The notes beneath the pieces were generated by a model. That model had not been told where the DNA came from and searched no databases. It saw only the letters and a list, made by a program, of their open reading frames with translations. A stretch of 64,000 bases of DNA from Bosea beijingensis (GTDB taxonomy: Bacteria > Pseudomonadota > Alphaproteobacteria > Rhizobiales > Beijerinckiaceae). Below, piece by piece: positions 55,924 to 64,000 of the stretch (positions within the stretch are counted from its first letter, which is position 1; each line of letters begins with the position of its first letter). The translations under genes and the position numbers were made by a program. The stretch covers positions 3,181,282 to 3,245,281 of the forward strand of contig NZ_CP132359.1 of the NCBI RefSeq assembly GCF_030758975.1, in the 5' to 3' direction.

Positions 55924-56463
55924 ATGACGACGAAGACCGACGAGGCGGCGATTCCGATCATCCGCCGCAAGGTGCTGGAGCAGGCGATCGCAGAGCTGCT
56001 GACCGAGCCTTCGCCTGCGCTTCTGGAAGGCAAGATCCTGAAGGAGTACGGCGCGCAGCTGCATCAACTGAGGGAGCAGGGCTACTCCGCGCACGATGTC
56101 GCGCAACGTTACATCGAGAGGCTCGACGGTGCATCGGTCAGGCTGAAGAAGAAGATCGTGCAGATCTTCGAGCGCTTGTTCAACGACTTCGACAACGGTG
56201 TGTGGCGGCCGGTTTCGACCGCACCCAAAGACACCAAGAAACAGCCGGGACCGGCTGGCGAGGCCGACGCAGCACGCCGCGAAGCCGAAGCGGAGGCTCA
56301 AACCCGCGTCACGGAAGGCGACACCAAGTCTGGTGACACCAAGGAGCCGGATGATGGCTCTCTCGATCTCGAAACGATCGAGGCACAGTTGAGACACCGA
56401 TCGCAGCAGCGCGACGACAGTGCAGATGCTTTGCCATCCGCCGGTCAGGACGGCGCAAGGTGA
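55924..56463 (+). CDS. Hypothetical protein divergent from the relaxase operon
   Basis: A 179-residue protein. Residues 10-85 are helical and conserved-looking (RKVLEQAIAELLTEPSPALLEGK, QLREQGYSAHDVAQRYIER). The remainder is a charged, low-complexity tail rich in Asp, Glu, Lys and Ala. No known domain is recognised. Its place across the putative oriT gap suggests a conjugation or regulation role. AGGAG lies in the 10 bases before the ATG. The last 19 bases overlap the end of the next gene, which is convergent. Confidence 0.65.
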   Translation: MTTKTDEAAIPIIRRKVLEQAIAELLTEPSPALLEGKILKEYGAQLHQLREQGYSAHDVAQRYIERLDGASVRLKKKIVQIFERLFNDFDNGVWRPVSTAPKDTKKQPGPAGEADAARREAEAEAQTRVTEGDTKSGDTKEPDDGSLDLETIEAQLRHRSQQRDDSADALPSAGQDGAR

Positions 56464-57311
56464 CGAGGTACCTGCACCAGCTCGACGCCGATCGCTTGCG
56501 CATGGCCGGCCGCGCGCAATTCGTCGAGCATCTCCAGCGCCGTCGCGCGCTCGTCCGTGTTGGTCGTGCAATAGACGGCGCGATAACCGAGCGCGCAATA
56601 GCCCATCAGAGCGATCATGGTCTGGGTCGTCAGTGTCGTCCGCCGCGCGACATCGCCCCGCGCAGCCGAGATCGAAACCAGCACGATCTCGCCTTTGTCG
56701 TCGAAGGCGAGATGCAGAAGCGGCGTCCGCTGCAAGGCCGCCAATGGGCCTGGAATCCGCAGCCGCGTGCGCGGGCCTGCGCGCCATCCCTTGGCCGACC
56801 AGATCGCTACAGCGCCGGGATGCCGCTCGACGATCATGATTTCGACGGCTCCAGCGACGGCGATCTGCCATTCGCTGTCGCTCATAGGAGCACCGAGCAC
56901 AGGTTGGCCGCTGGCCCGGCCTTGTCGTTCGAGCTCGCGCAAGCCAGACAGTCCAATGTCGCCATCGGCGACACGACGTGCCGCCGCAAGGGCTCCGACG
57001 CGGTCGCGCCTGGCCCAGCTTGCGAGAACCAGCACCGAATCGATCGGGGCGCGCTGCAAGTCGCGGCCAAGATCCCGATCGCCTATCTCGACATCGCAGA
57101 CAAACCGAGCGGCTCGCACGAGGCGCTGCACGACCTGCATCTTGCCTCCGACCTTGACCGCGAAAGACCGATACGCCGCCTCGCTCGCCCCGCCGGACGC
57201 TTCGAGATGGCGCATCGCCGCCTGGGCATAGTCGAACCAGGTCTCGGCCGTCGCCACGATCCGGCTTCCCGGCGGCTTCAATGGCTCGCGTTTGTCGACA
57301 GGCCTGATCAT
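56445..57311 (-). CDS. Hypothetical protein
   Basis: A 288-residue soluble protein I do not recognise. The C-terminal half contains LHLAFDDKGEIVLVSISAARGDVARR and TMIALMGYCALGYRAVYCTTNTDERA. ATG 57311 is chosen; ATG 57329 is also open but lies on the start of the divergent gene at 57328. It is convergent with the gene at 55924 and overlaps it by 19 bases. Confidence 0.6.
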   Translation of the reverse strand: MIRPVDKREPLKPPGSRIVATAETWFDYAQAAMRHLEASGGASEAAYRSFAVKVGGKMQVVQRLVRAARFVCDVEIGDRDLGRDLQRAPIDSVLVLASWARRDRVGALAAARRVADGDIGLSGLRELERQGRASGQPVLGAPMSDSEWQIAVAGAVEIMIVERHPGAVAIWSAKGWRAGPRTRLRIPGPLAALQRTPLLHLAFDDKGEIVLVSISAARGDVARRTTLTTQTMIALMGYCALGYRAVYCTTNTDERATALEMLDELRAAGHAQAIGVELVQVPRHLAPS

Positions 57312-57327
57312 CTCGAGGAGACCTACC

Positions 57328-57792
57328 ATGGCTAGCGGTATGCACAACGGCGACAGCCAACCTGATCCACGCTTGACGTCGCTCGACGGCCTGGTTGGCT
57401 CCGACGAAACACGGGAAGCGGGCCGCAAAACGCGCCGAGAGCGCCTGCAGGCCAGCGAGGACGAGCCTGACGACCTCACCGATCACGAGTTGCGCCTCAA
57501 GCTTTCCGATATGGCGGGTCAGATCTACCTGCGAGGCTGGCATCGCAATGTCGCCATGCTGACACCCGCGGAATCGACCGTCATCGCGGCGGTCATCATG
57601 GGGCTTGCGACCTCGGAGCCAGCCTTGCGGATCTACGATGATGTACTCGAGGGCAATGCTGACACGATCGCTACGCTCGTCGATACGATCGACAAGACCG
57701 CAGAAGCCATGAAGCAAAAGATGGAGGCGGCGGATCGCACCTATCACCAGAATGAAGCGAACGCTTGGGCGAGTAACGGGCGCGAGGCCTGA
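57328..57792 (+). CDS. Hypothetical protein
   Basis: A 154-residue soluble protein. The first 50 residues are charged and probably disordered; residues 50-135 are helical (LRLKLSDMAGQIYLRGWHRN, PAESTVIAAVIMGLATSEP). No family is recognised. A GAGGAGACC ribosome site lies directly upstream of ATG 57328. It is divergent, only 16 bases away, from the gene at 56445-57311. Confidence 0.65.
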   Translation: MASGMHNGDSQPDPRLTSLDGLVGSDETREAGRKTRRERLQASEDEPDDLTDHELRLKLSDMAGQIYLRGWHRNVAMLTPAESTVIAAVIMGLATSEPALRIYDDVLEGNADTIATLVDTIDKTAEAMKQKMEAADRTYHQNEANAWASNGREA

Positions 57793-57875
57793 CGGACGCC
57801 GGGCCCATGGTGCCCGGCGCATACCCTGCGCGCGTTCCAGCCATCCTGTTGCCGAGATACTGGGTCGGAGTTCTT

Positions 57876-58829
57876 CTAGCGACCCGGAACGAGCAGGCCG
57901 ATAGCGGCCTGCTCTTCGATGGCACGCGACAGATCCTTAAGTCCCAGGCGATCAAGATATCGCATGACACGGGCGACCTCGCCCGAACGGCGCGGATCGG
58001 CCAAAAGCTGGCTTTGGGCCTCGGCAGCCCGTCCAGTTGCCGATGACGATGCGGCGAATGTGCCATCCCGGTGCGCCGACATTCCTGTCTCGCGATTGTA
58101 GTTGTTGCATCGCAGGAGCACGCAGAGCACCGCCATGATCGTGGTGGGCGACAGCGCAACCGCATCGTCATCCGCCGTGACATGGAGCGCCACCCGAGCG
58201 CCGGCCTTATGGCCGGGAAAATGCGCCGACAAAAACGTCCACCCGATCGCCTTCCTCGCCGCGCGGCTCAGGCGCACGTTCGGGTCCGTCTTGAGGATGT
58301 CGGCAACGTAGGCGTCGGCCACATCGCCACGGAGCGCACGCCGCGCAATAGCCCTCTCCCCTGTCACCGAGGGCGCCTCTCGCAAGATCGGCAAACCTGA
58401 CACGATGAACTCGGCCGCATAGGTCATCCAATCCTCCCGGCGAAAGGCGAAAACCGGAGGATCGGGCAATGGCAACGGCCTGTCCTCAATCCTAACCGAA
58501 CAGCCGAATGACGGCTGGTCCCGATGCCCGAAGGTGAAACTGATGACTTTGGCGGCATGGAGCGCCAGTTCCCGCGCATAAGCCTGGCCTTGGCGTCGGG
58601 ATGGGGCGAAAAGCGTCCCCGACGCCACCGGGCGGCCGCCGGGCCGATGCGCGATCGCGTAAGCATACGGTTTCAGCGCCTCGGCGGACCGACGGGCAGC
58701 ACGACGTTCGCTGGCAATGTCCGTCGCGGCAATCGCCGCCGCGCTGGAAACCTTACCGCGCCTTCGAAGTGCCGGCTCGATTGGTCTTACGGCATAGCCG
58801 CTTCCTAAATGCTGTTGCTGCTCGCGCAT
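57876..58829 (-). CDS. Uncharacterised protein P2, paralog of the protein at 49317-50258
   Basis: A 317-residue soluble protein, the same length as P1 within a few residues. Corresponding stretches include RPVASGTLFAP, RPLPLPDPPVFAF, WMTYAAEFIVSG, ILKTDPNVR and RVALHVTADDDAVALSPTTIM. The function is unknown. ATG 58829 follows GGAG at good spacing. It is divergent from an intact LysR gene across a 167-base gap, which mirrors the P1/stub arrangement. Confidence 0.8.
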   Translation of the reverse strand: MREQQQHLGSGYAVRPIEPALRRRGKVSSAAAIAATDIASERRAARRSAEALKPYAYAIAHRPGGRPVASGTLFAPSRRQGQAYARELALHAAKVISFTFGHRDQPSFGCSVRIEDRPLPLPDPPVFAFRREDWMTYAAEFIVSGLPILREAPSVTGERAIARRALRGDVADAYVADILKTDPNVRLSRAARKAIGWTFLSAHFPGHKAGARVALHVTADDDAVALSPTTIMAVLCVLLRCNNYNRETGMSAHRDGTFAASSSATGRAAEAQSQLLADPRRSGEVARVMRYLDRLGLKDLSRAIEEQAAIGLLVPGR

Positions 58830-58996
58830 GCTCTGGCTCCGTTGAACGGCGAGCTCGCAATGCCAAGCCCGCAATGAGATGTCCGAACGTCGTCGCGCAA
58901 GCGCTCCAACCCTTGGAGATGCTCTGTCACACCGGTCGGACAACGCCACCTTGAGATCGCCCGTGCAGATGCCGCGTTAAGGTTTCCGATCCAAAA

Positions 58997-60013
58997 ATGA
59001 GCGACGGCGATACGCCGATGAAACAGCCGGAGACGCCAGTGACCGCGGTCGATGACGCAAACACGCCTTTCGACAGCTTGGTTTGGGACGATCTGCGCTT
59101 GTTCGTCGCCTTGGCCGACGAAGGCAGTTTAAGACGCGCAGCGGCACGGGCCGGTGTCAGCAGCACCACCGTTCTGCGCCGGGTCGCGGCGCTCGAGGCC
59201 ATGTGCAAAGGGCGGCTTCTCGACCGCAATCCGGAAGGCGCCAGACCGACACTGCTGGGACAGCAGGTCCTCGACATCGCGCGGACCATGCAAGGTCCGG
59301 TTGCCGATCTGGAGCGCCTGATCGCAGGTCATCGCGGCGAACGACGCTGGGTCTCGATCACGGTCACGCAAGGCCTGGGCGTCAATTGGCTGATCCCCAA
59401 CGCCGCCTCTTTCCAAGCCGAACATCCGATGATCGGTGTCGACTTTCGGATCTCGAACACCGTCGCGGACATTTTGCGGTTCGACAGCGACCTGGCAATC
59501 CAGATGACGCCGCCCACGGCCGCCGACGTCGTTGCGATCAAACTCGGGCGCATGCATTTCGAGCTATTCGCAAGCCGCGATTATCTTGAGGCTCACGGCC
59601 GACCGACCACGGTCGAGGCGCTGCGCAACCACCGTTTCATCGAACAGTGGGATGGTCACGTCAGCAATGGACACCTCGTCAATCTGCTCGGCCCGGTTCG
59701 CGCGATCCAGGTCGTGATCAAGGTCCAGGGGTCCGCCGGCGCCATCGCAGCGATCGAGCGGGGCCTTGGGATCGGAGCGCTGCCGAACTACAGCGTCGCG
59801 TTCGGCAATCAGGTCGTCCCCCTGGGGCTGCCCGTCACGGCCCACCGCGATATCTGGCTGACGTATCGGCGCGAGGCACGTGAAAGCCCCGCTGTCTCCG
59901 CGACAATCTTGTGGCTGAAAGCCCTTTTCGACAGCCGGACATGGCCGTGGTTCAAGGACACATTCGCCTCGGCGGCGGTGCTACCTCCGCTATCAGGTCC
60001 GATGCCAGAGTAG
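58997..60013 (+). CDS. LysR-family transcriptional regulator
   Basis: A 338-residue regulator. The N-terminal helix-turn-helix is DLRLFVALADEGSLRRAAARAGVSSTTVLRRVAALE, and a full effector-binding domain follows (LIPNAASFQAEHP, GIGALPNYSVAFGN). The first 25 residues are an extension not usual in the family. It is divergent from P2, the standard arrangement for a LysR protein and its target. The effector cannot be predicted. Confidence 0.92.
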   Translation: MSDGDTPMKQPETPVTAVDDANTPFDSLVWDDLRLFVALADEGSLRRAAARAGVSSTTVLRRVAALEAMCKGRLLDRNPEGARPTLLGQQVLDIARTMQGPVADLERLIAGHRGERRWVSITVTQGLGVNWLIPNAASFQAEHPMIGVDFRISNTVADILRFDSDLAIQMTPPTAADVVAIKLGRMHFELFASRDYLEAHGRPTTVEALRNHRFIEQWDGHVSNGHLVNLLGPVRAIQVVIKVQGSAGAIAAIERGLGIGALPNYSVAFGNQVVPLGLPVTAHRDIWLTYRREARESPAVSATILWLKALFDSRTWPWFKDTFASAAVLPPLSGPMPE

Positions 60014-60069
60014 CTGCGTGTTTCGAGCAGAAGATGCTGAGGATTGCCAGCTTGTGGTCCAGACGTGAC

Positions 60070-60095
60070 AGCAGCGCCCACGAAGACGCTGCCCT
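60070..60095 (-). terminator. Hairpin downstream of the first XRE gene
   Basis: CAGCG and CGCTG arms; 23 of 26 bases match the hairpin at 63440-63467. On the minus strand it lies about 50 bases after the stop of the XRE gene at 60146. T-run is poor here. Confidence 0.45.
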
Positions 60096-60145
60096 AGGTT
60101 TCGTCGCATGACAGGGCAACCATCAGACGCTCCGGACAGTCTTGT

Positions 60146-60373
60146 CTATTCCGTCGCAAACAGGGCCGCGATACGCACCCCGAGCCCGAGCGCGATGATG
60201 CCCACCTCGTCGATAAGAGCCTGAGAGGTTGCCGCCTCGATCGTGGCAAGCCGCTTTGCTGCGACGCCGGTTCGGCCCGCGAGATCGTCGATCGACAGGC
60301 CGCGCTCGTCGCGCAGGCGCCGCAAGTTGTGCGCGAGGAGCAGCGCCGCCGGCAAGGGTTCAGATGGGTTCAT
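60146..60373 (-). CDS. Small XRE-family helix-turn-helix protein
   Basis: A 75-residue protein with a complete Cro/C1-type helix-turn-helix: NLRRLRDERGLSIDDLAGRTGVAAKRLATIE. It resembles the neighbouring protein at 60442 (NMRRLRVERGLS) and is probably a diverged tandem copy. ATG 60373 is the natural start. Such small regulators often control transfer or excision in integrative elements; the target here is unknown. Confidence 0.85.
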   Translation of the reverse strand: MNPSEPLPAALLLAHNLRRLRDERGLSIDDLAGRTGVAAKRLATIEAATSQALIDEVGIIALGLGVRIAALFATE

Positions 60374-60441
60374 GTGGGGTTCCCTTTCCAGATGGATCGG
60401 GAGAGCCCTTTTTCCATTATCGCCGGCTCGAAGCCGGTCGC

Positions 60442-60705
60442 TCAACTCTTCGGCTTGCGTCCTGCTTTCAAGGGCTGCGGTGCGGTGTCGTCCAGCCCTG
60501 GCTCTGCAAACATCTGCGCGATCGGGACGCCTAGCGTCAGTGCGAGCTTCTCGACGATGCCGATCGAGGGGTTCTCGATACGCCGCTCCAGCCGGCCGAC
60601 ATAGGTCCGGTCGATACCGCTATCGAACGCCAGCTTCTCCTGCGACAGACCGCGCTCGACCCGCAGCCGTCTCATGTTCCAGGCAAGGAGTTCGCGCGCG
60701 TCCAC
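60442..60705 (-). CDS. Small XRE-family helix-turn-helix protein
   Basis: An 87-residue Cro/C1-type protein: NMRRLRVERGLSQEKLAFDSGIDRTYVGRLERRIENPSI is a textbook XRE domain, close to the widespread small regulators of mobile elements and restriction systems. The start is GTG 60705. It lies 68 bases upstream of its paralog on the same strand, so the two probably share a transcript. No restriction gene is nearby. Confidence 0.9.
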   Translation of the reverse strand: MDARELLAWNMRRLRVERGLSQEKLAFDSGIDRTYVGRLERRIENPSIGIVEKLALTLGVPIAQMFAEPGLDDTAPQPLKAGRKPKS

Positions 60706-60887
60706 CCGCCGATGTCGACCGCAGCAAGGTTGATTTATCCACGGTAATTAGACCCATTATTAAACCTGACTCGTCTTTCGGTCGGTGCACGAGCATCGCG
60801 CGACGCCGGATTCAGCGGCGGTTAAATCTGATGTCTATAAGCCTATATTTATATCGGCCGAACGATGGCGCCTGAGGATAGATCCAC

Positions 60888-62348
60888 ATGACCCGGCAAC
60901 TCCTGTCCCGCTTCCTGATCGCCGCGAGCCTTTGCCTGGTCGCAACAGCGTCGCAAGCCTTCCCGGACGCCGGCCTGCGCTTTCGAGACGACGGCTCCGC
61001 GTCCCAGGCCAAGGCGTTGCAGCAGCGTCTCAAGGAGCTCGGCGGCGAGCGCGGTGCCGACACACCTGCCCAAGCCACCCGTCTATCTGGTGAGGTTGCG
61101 CGCGTGATCGGGCTTCTCGACCTGTCGCACCCGGCGATCCCCAAATCCGCGAATGTCTGTTCCGAGTTGCTCGGGCCCTGGTACTCGGCCGGACCGCCGT
61201 TGCTGGACACCAACGCAGCGCAGGTCGACGGCCGCGCGCGCGCGGCGCGCGGCCTGACCATCGACTGCTGGAAAGCGGTCAACACGCATCTTCTGGCCAA
61301 CAAGGATGCGATCGTGGCCGGTATGCTCGAGGCGATCGCGGGCTGGACGGCGAAGGAGCCGATCGGCACGGCAAGGGGCTGGTGCGCCGGCTACGGCGCG
61401 CAGGACAACTGGTGGCCGCTGCGCAGCTTCTATCCGGATGACCTGATCAACGCCGTCATCGCCGGCTGCACGGCCCGCGCCGAGAGGGTGCTGGCCAAGG
61501 CAGCCGAGACCCGGGTCCTGGCTGCCATTGCCGCAGCCGAGCGCACCGACCGGACGCTGGAGGCGATGGTCGCGGCCAAATGGCTGCCGATGCCCGATCT
61601 GCGGATCGGCGATCCCGGCTTGGCCCGCAGCATGAAGGAACGCTACGAGGCCGCCGTCCTGCCGATCCGCCGGCAGGTCACCGACGAGATCGTGGACAAG
61701 CTCGAGGAGGCCTATGGCAGCAAGGTCGTTGCTGACAAGCTGGTCCGCACGGCGCGCCAGGCTTGCAACGAGGTCTGGTCGAAGACCCTGTTCTCCGGCC
61801 AGGACGACGGCATGCGTGCCATCGACGCCTCCTGCAAGAGCATGGAAGCCGCTTTTGTGCAGCGCGCCTGCAAAAGCGCGCTCGAGAAGGCCGGCATCGA
61901 GACGTTCGGTGGGCCGAAGCTGATGGTAGTGCCGCGCGCCAATGGCAGTCTCGGCCCCGTCGACTACAACGCCGTGGTCTGCGCCGCCGCGATCGACGGC
62001 TTTACCGTCACGGCCAAGACCTCCTGGTTCGGCTCGCCCTCGATCACGATCGGGCCGGCACGGGGCGGCGCCTCAGCAACCATGAAGCTGCGCAAGGTGA
62101 CCCGCGAGGGGGGCGTCGAGATCTGGGCGATCGGTGACCTCGAAGGCAGGATCCCGCTGACCACCACCTTGGATCTGCTCGGCTGCCTGGCGACGACGCT
62201 CGACCGCAACGATCCGACGCCGGTCGTCCGGGGGCTCGGCTTCGCGACCGGCGCCGTCGTGACGCTCGCCGACCTGATGAGCGGCAGCAGCCTGACCACC
62301 TTTGCTTGCCGCGACGCCAAGCTGCGCTGGCTGGAGAACGCATCATGA
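60888..62348 (+). CDS. Exported hypothetical protein, cysteine-rich
   Basis: A 486-residue protein with a clear signal peptide (MTRQLLSRFLIAASLCLVATASQA). The mature part has about ten cysteines, an even number suited to disulfides in the periplasm. Sequence blocks include RGWCAGYGAQDNWWP and a C-terminal beta-rich region (TVTAKTSWFGSPSITIG). I recognise no family. Its stop overlaps the start of the next gene (ATGA), so the two are translated together. Confidence 0.75.
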   Translation: MTRQLLSRFLIAASLCLVATASQAFPDAGLRFRDDGSASQAKALQQRLKELGGERGADTPAQATRLSGEVARVIGLLDLSHPAIPKSANVCSELLGPWYSAGPPLLDTNAAQVDGRARAARGLTIDCWKAVNTHLLANKDAIVAGMLEAIAGWTAKEPIGTARGWCAGYGAQDNWWPLRSFYPDDLINAVIAGCTARAERVLAKAAETRVLAAIAAAERTDRTLEAMVAAKWLPMPDLRIGDPGLARSMKERYEAAVLPIRRQVTDEIVDKLEEAYGSKVVADKLVRTARQACNEVWSKTLFSGQDDGMRAIDASCKSMEAAFVQRACKSALEKAGIETFGGPKLMVVPRANGSLGPVDYNAVVCAAAIDGFTVTAKTSWFGSPSITIGPARGGASATMKLRKVTREGGVEIWAIGDLEGRIPLTTTLDLLGCLATTLDRNDPTPVVRGLGFATGAVVTLADLMSGSSLTTFACRDAKLRWLENAS

Positions 62349-63379
62349 TGCGCTCTCCCCTCTTCTTCATCAGTATTCTGGCGATGTCGGTTTGCATGCT
62401 GGCCGGCATCGGCCAAGCTGCGGCCGAGGCCACCGAGCACTTCGCTGATCCGCAGGGCGCGCTTGGCGTTGCACGGGGACCTGCGGCAGCGGAGGTTCGC
62501 GCGGCGCTGACCGCCAGGACGCAAGACTGCACCAGCACGGAGTTCAAGCCGACCCGCTGCGCGCTCGCCGACAACGCGCTCAATGCCGATATCCACTATG
62601 GCGCGACGCATAGGGATCGCAGATGGGCCTTCGTCTCCGTGCGCTGGCAATCCGATCCGACCGGCAATGCCGTCGAGGCCAAGGGGCTGGTGTTCGTCGC
62701 GAAGAATGGTTCGGGATTTCGCCTGTTCGGCCAGATCGATCTGGTGGGCGACAGCGTAAGCGATGTCGTCTTCGAATCCGGGCGAATCACCTACGCCACC
62801 AACTATCTGCGGGCGGTTGATTCTCGCAGCAATCCGACCGGCCGACGCCGCTACGAGATCCCGCTGCGAGCGAACGGGATCGGCCCTGTGGAGATCCAGC
62901 GGACGGGCTTTGGCGCTGCCACATCAGTTCAATCACCGCCGCAACCGGATGAGGCGCTTCAGCTCGTCAAACGGCTCTACGGGGCGGGAGAAGACTATGC
63001 GGCGATCTTCGGCGGGAACGCTGCGGCGAGCAACATGCTCTCCCCCGGTCTCGCGAAGGTCGTCCGTGAAGCGACGTCCCTGTCGCGGCGCTGCCCGATT
63101 TATGATGGCGATCCGCGCCTCGGTGGCGCGCAGGGCGCCGGCGGTCCGACCCGAATGCGCTACGACGTCGAAGCGGGCCGGAATGCTGTCGATCGGCGGG
63201 CGATCATGGTCACCGCCGCGCAAGCGGAGGCTCCGAAAGTGGTCTCGCGCACGCGCATTGTGCTGATCTCGACGCCAGGAGGCTGGCGCATCGACGATCT
63301 GGTGAGCGAGGGCATGCCCGGATACAGGGCCGCGCTCGCGGCAGCGAGCGCCCGATGCCGGTCAGCACGGGTGCGCTGA
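62345..63379 (+). CDS. Exported hypothetical protein, coupled to the upstream gene
   Basis: A 344-residue protein beginning at ATG 62345 with a signal peptide (MMRSPLFFISILAMSVCML followed by an AAA cleavage region). Four mature cysteines are present. The N-terminal half looks beta-rich (WAFVSVRWQSDPTG, FGQIDLVGDSV). No family recognised. Coupling to the upstream exported protein suggests a complex or joint function. Confidence 0.75.
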   Translation: MMRSPLFFISILAMSVCMLAGIGQAAAEATEHFADPQGALGVARGPAAAEVRAALTARTQDCTSTEFKPTRCALADNALNADIHYGATHRDRRWAFVSVRWQSDPTGNAVEAKGLVFVAKNGSGFRLFGQIDLVGDSVSDVVFESGRITYATNYLRAVDSRSNPTGRRRYEIPLRANGIGPVEIQRTGFGAATSVQSPPQPDEALQLVKRLYGAGEDYAAIFGGNAAASNMLSPGLAKVVREATSLSRRCPIYDGDPRLGGAQGAGGPTRMRYDVEAGRNAVDRRAIMVTAAQAEAPKVVSRTRIVLISTPGGWRIDDLVSEGMPGYRAALAAASARCRSARVR

Positions 63380-63437
63380 AGGCGATATGTCAGGCGGCTT
63401 CAATTGGTGCGACAACAGGCAAGCCGGCGGAACAGGC

Positions 63438-63467
63438 AAAAGGCAGCGCCAATGAAGACGCTGCCCT
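63438..63467 (-). terminator. Hairpin terminator after paralog D
   Basis: On the minus strand GGCAGCG pairs with CGCTGCC and is followed by TTTTG. It lies 30 bases after the stop of paralog D. Its sequence closely matches the hairpin at 60070-60095. Confidence 0.7.
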
Positions 63468-63494
63468 CTGGTGATCATGCCGGTTGACCGTCTC

Positions 63495-64000
63495 TCAGAC
63501 GAGCTCGCTCCAGTCGAAGACCAGGTCGTCGCGGGCATCGACCGGCAGCGACTTGATCCAGGCGGCATCCGCTGTGACGTGCCGGATCGCCGCCAGCATG
63601 TGGATGGGATCACCGATCTCGCCGCGCAGGTTGACCAGCGTGACGACCTCCTTCTTGATCGCGAGCGCCGACCGGTTGTGCACCGGCCAGATCATGACCT
63701 GCGCAGCGGCGAGGTAGCCGGCGATCCGCGCCCCTTCCGCCGCAACCATCAGCTCGCTGGCGTTCTCGGGGCCGCGTTGCGCCAGCGCGACCAGGCGGTC
63801 GCTGGTCTCGAACATCTTGCGTGCTCGCTGCAGCAGATGTTCGAGATCGGGCGCGGCCTTGGCAAAGCCGACCCAGTTGCCGATCTGCGTGTGGGCGAAG
63901 GCTGGCGGTCCCCCGCGCAACGGCAGGCCGGCGATGAGGTCCCAGCGCGCCACCGGCCAGGCTGCGAGCCCACGGCTGTCGCCCTGCGGCGCGGTGGGGC
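63495..64000 (-). CDS. Uncharacterised paralog D, C-terminal part (5' end outside window)
   Basis: The visible 168 residues belong to the same family as paralogs A-C. The helix GARIAGYLAAAQVMIWPV matches the YARLCRIGLWPAR helix of A, and GDPIHMLAAI matches ADPDAMRALVEI. The frame continues open to the window edge, so its start is missing; an internal GTG at 63953 is not a likely start. This places the family at both ends of the visible element. Function unknown. Confidence 0.75.
   Translation of the reverse strand, partial: PTAPQGDSRGLAAWPVARWDLIAGLPLRGGPPAFAHTQIGNWVGFAKAAPDLEHLLQRARKMFETSDRLVALAQRGPENASELMVAAEGARIAGYLAAAQVMIWPVHNRSALAIKKEVVTLVNLRGEIGDPIHMLAAIRHVTADAAWIKSLPVDARDDLVFDWSELV

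Noticed and set aside
55891..57822. A 643-codon minus-strand frame over the genes at 55924, 56445 and 57328
   Set aside because: Those three genes have ribosome sites and protein-like composition; the long frame has neither a domain nor a likely start.
60735..60743. DnaA-box-like TTATCCACG
   Set aside because: A single box without clustering or an AT-rich unwinding region is expected by chance.
41877..64000. Right attachment site (second copy of the tRNA-Glu 3' end)
   Set aside because: No repeat of the tRNA end was found in the visible part, so the right boundary could not be placed.

Overview
This is a 64 kb chromosomal window from a GC-rich alphaproteobacterium, most likely order Hyphomicrobiales and possibly Bosea-like. 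The order is supported by a class I lysyl-tRNA synthetase, an F1-ATPase operon atpHAGDC lying after xerC and priA with no F0 genes, an ethylmalonyl-CoA mutase, a bolA / divergent-DnaJ pair, and a perfect CtrA-type box. The genus is a guess from overall gene content.

Bases 1 to about 41.8 kb are ordinary core genome. In order: a cut FAD-linked oxidase and lysK; an M20 amidohydrolase; an orphan amino-acid-type binding protein; uxaC-uxuB for hexuronate breakdown with a GntR/UxuR-like operator upstream; a peptide-type ABC system (binding protein and two permeases, no ATPase); DUF4337; xerC and priA; the F1-ATPase operon; rppH; an ArsR regulator divergent from an old-yellow-enzyme gene; a Tat-exported NMT1-type binding protein; an acyl-CoA synthetase; a BioF2-type acetyltransferase; a CobW GTPase; a D,D-carboxypeptidase with an EamA transporter; a second EamA transporter; a thiolase; an MFS transporter; bolA and dnaJ-like; ethylmalonyl-CoA mutase; a SleB cell-wall hydrolase; DUF1178; grxC; comF. 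Several intergenic gaps hold REP-like palindromes.

At 41.8 kb there is a tRNA-Glu(CTC) gene followed at once by a large tyrosine integrase, and everything from there to the window end looks like an integrated mobile element whose right end is outside the window. It carries a MobF relaxase-helicase with a small coupled partner gene, a Lon-like AAA+ ATPase, and two families of uncharacterised proteins repeated within the element. One family has four members (three beside the ATPase, one cut by the window end). The other has two members, each divergent from a LysR gene; one LysR is intact and the other is reduced to a 12-codon stub. A pair of translationally coupled exported proteins and two small XRE regulators are also present. 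No type IV secretion genes are visible.

The most interesting parts are the four-paralog family with its AAA+ ATPase, the duplicated regulator cassette, and three tandem 12-base repeats between the tRNA and the integrase gene.
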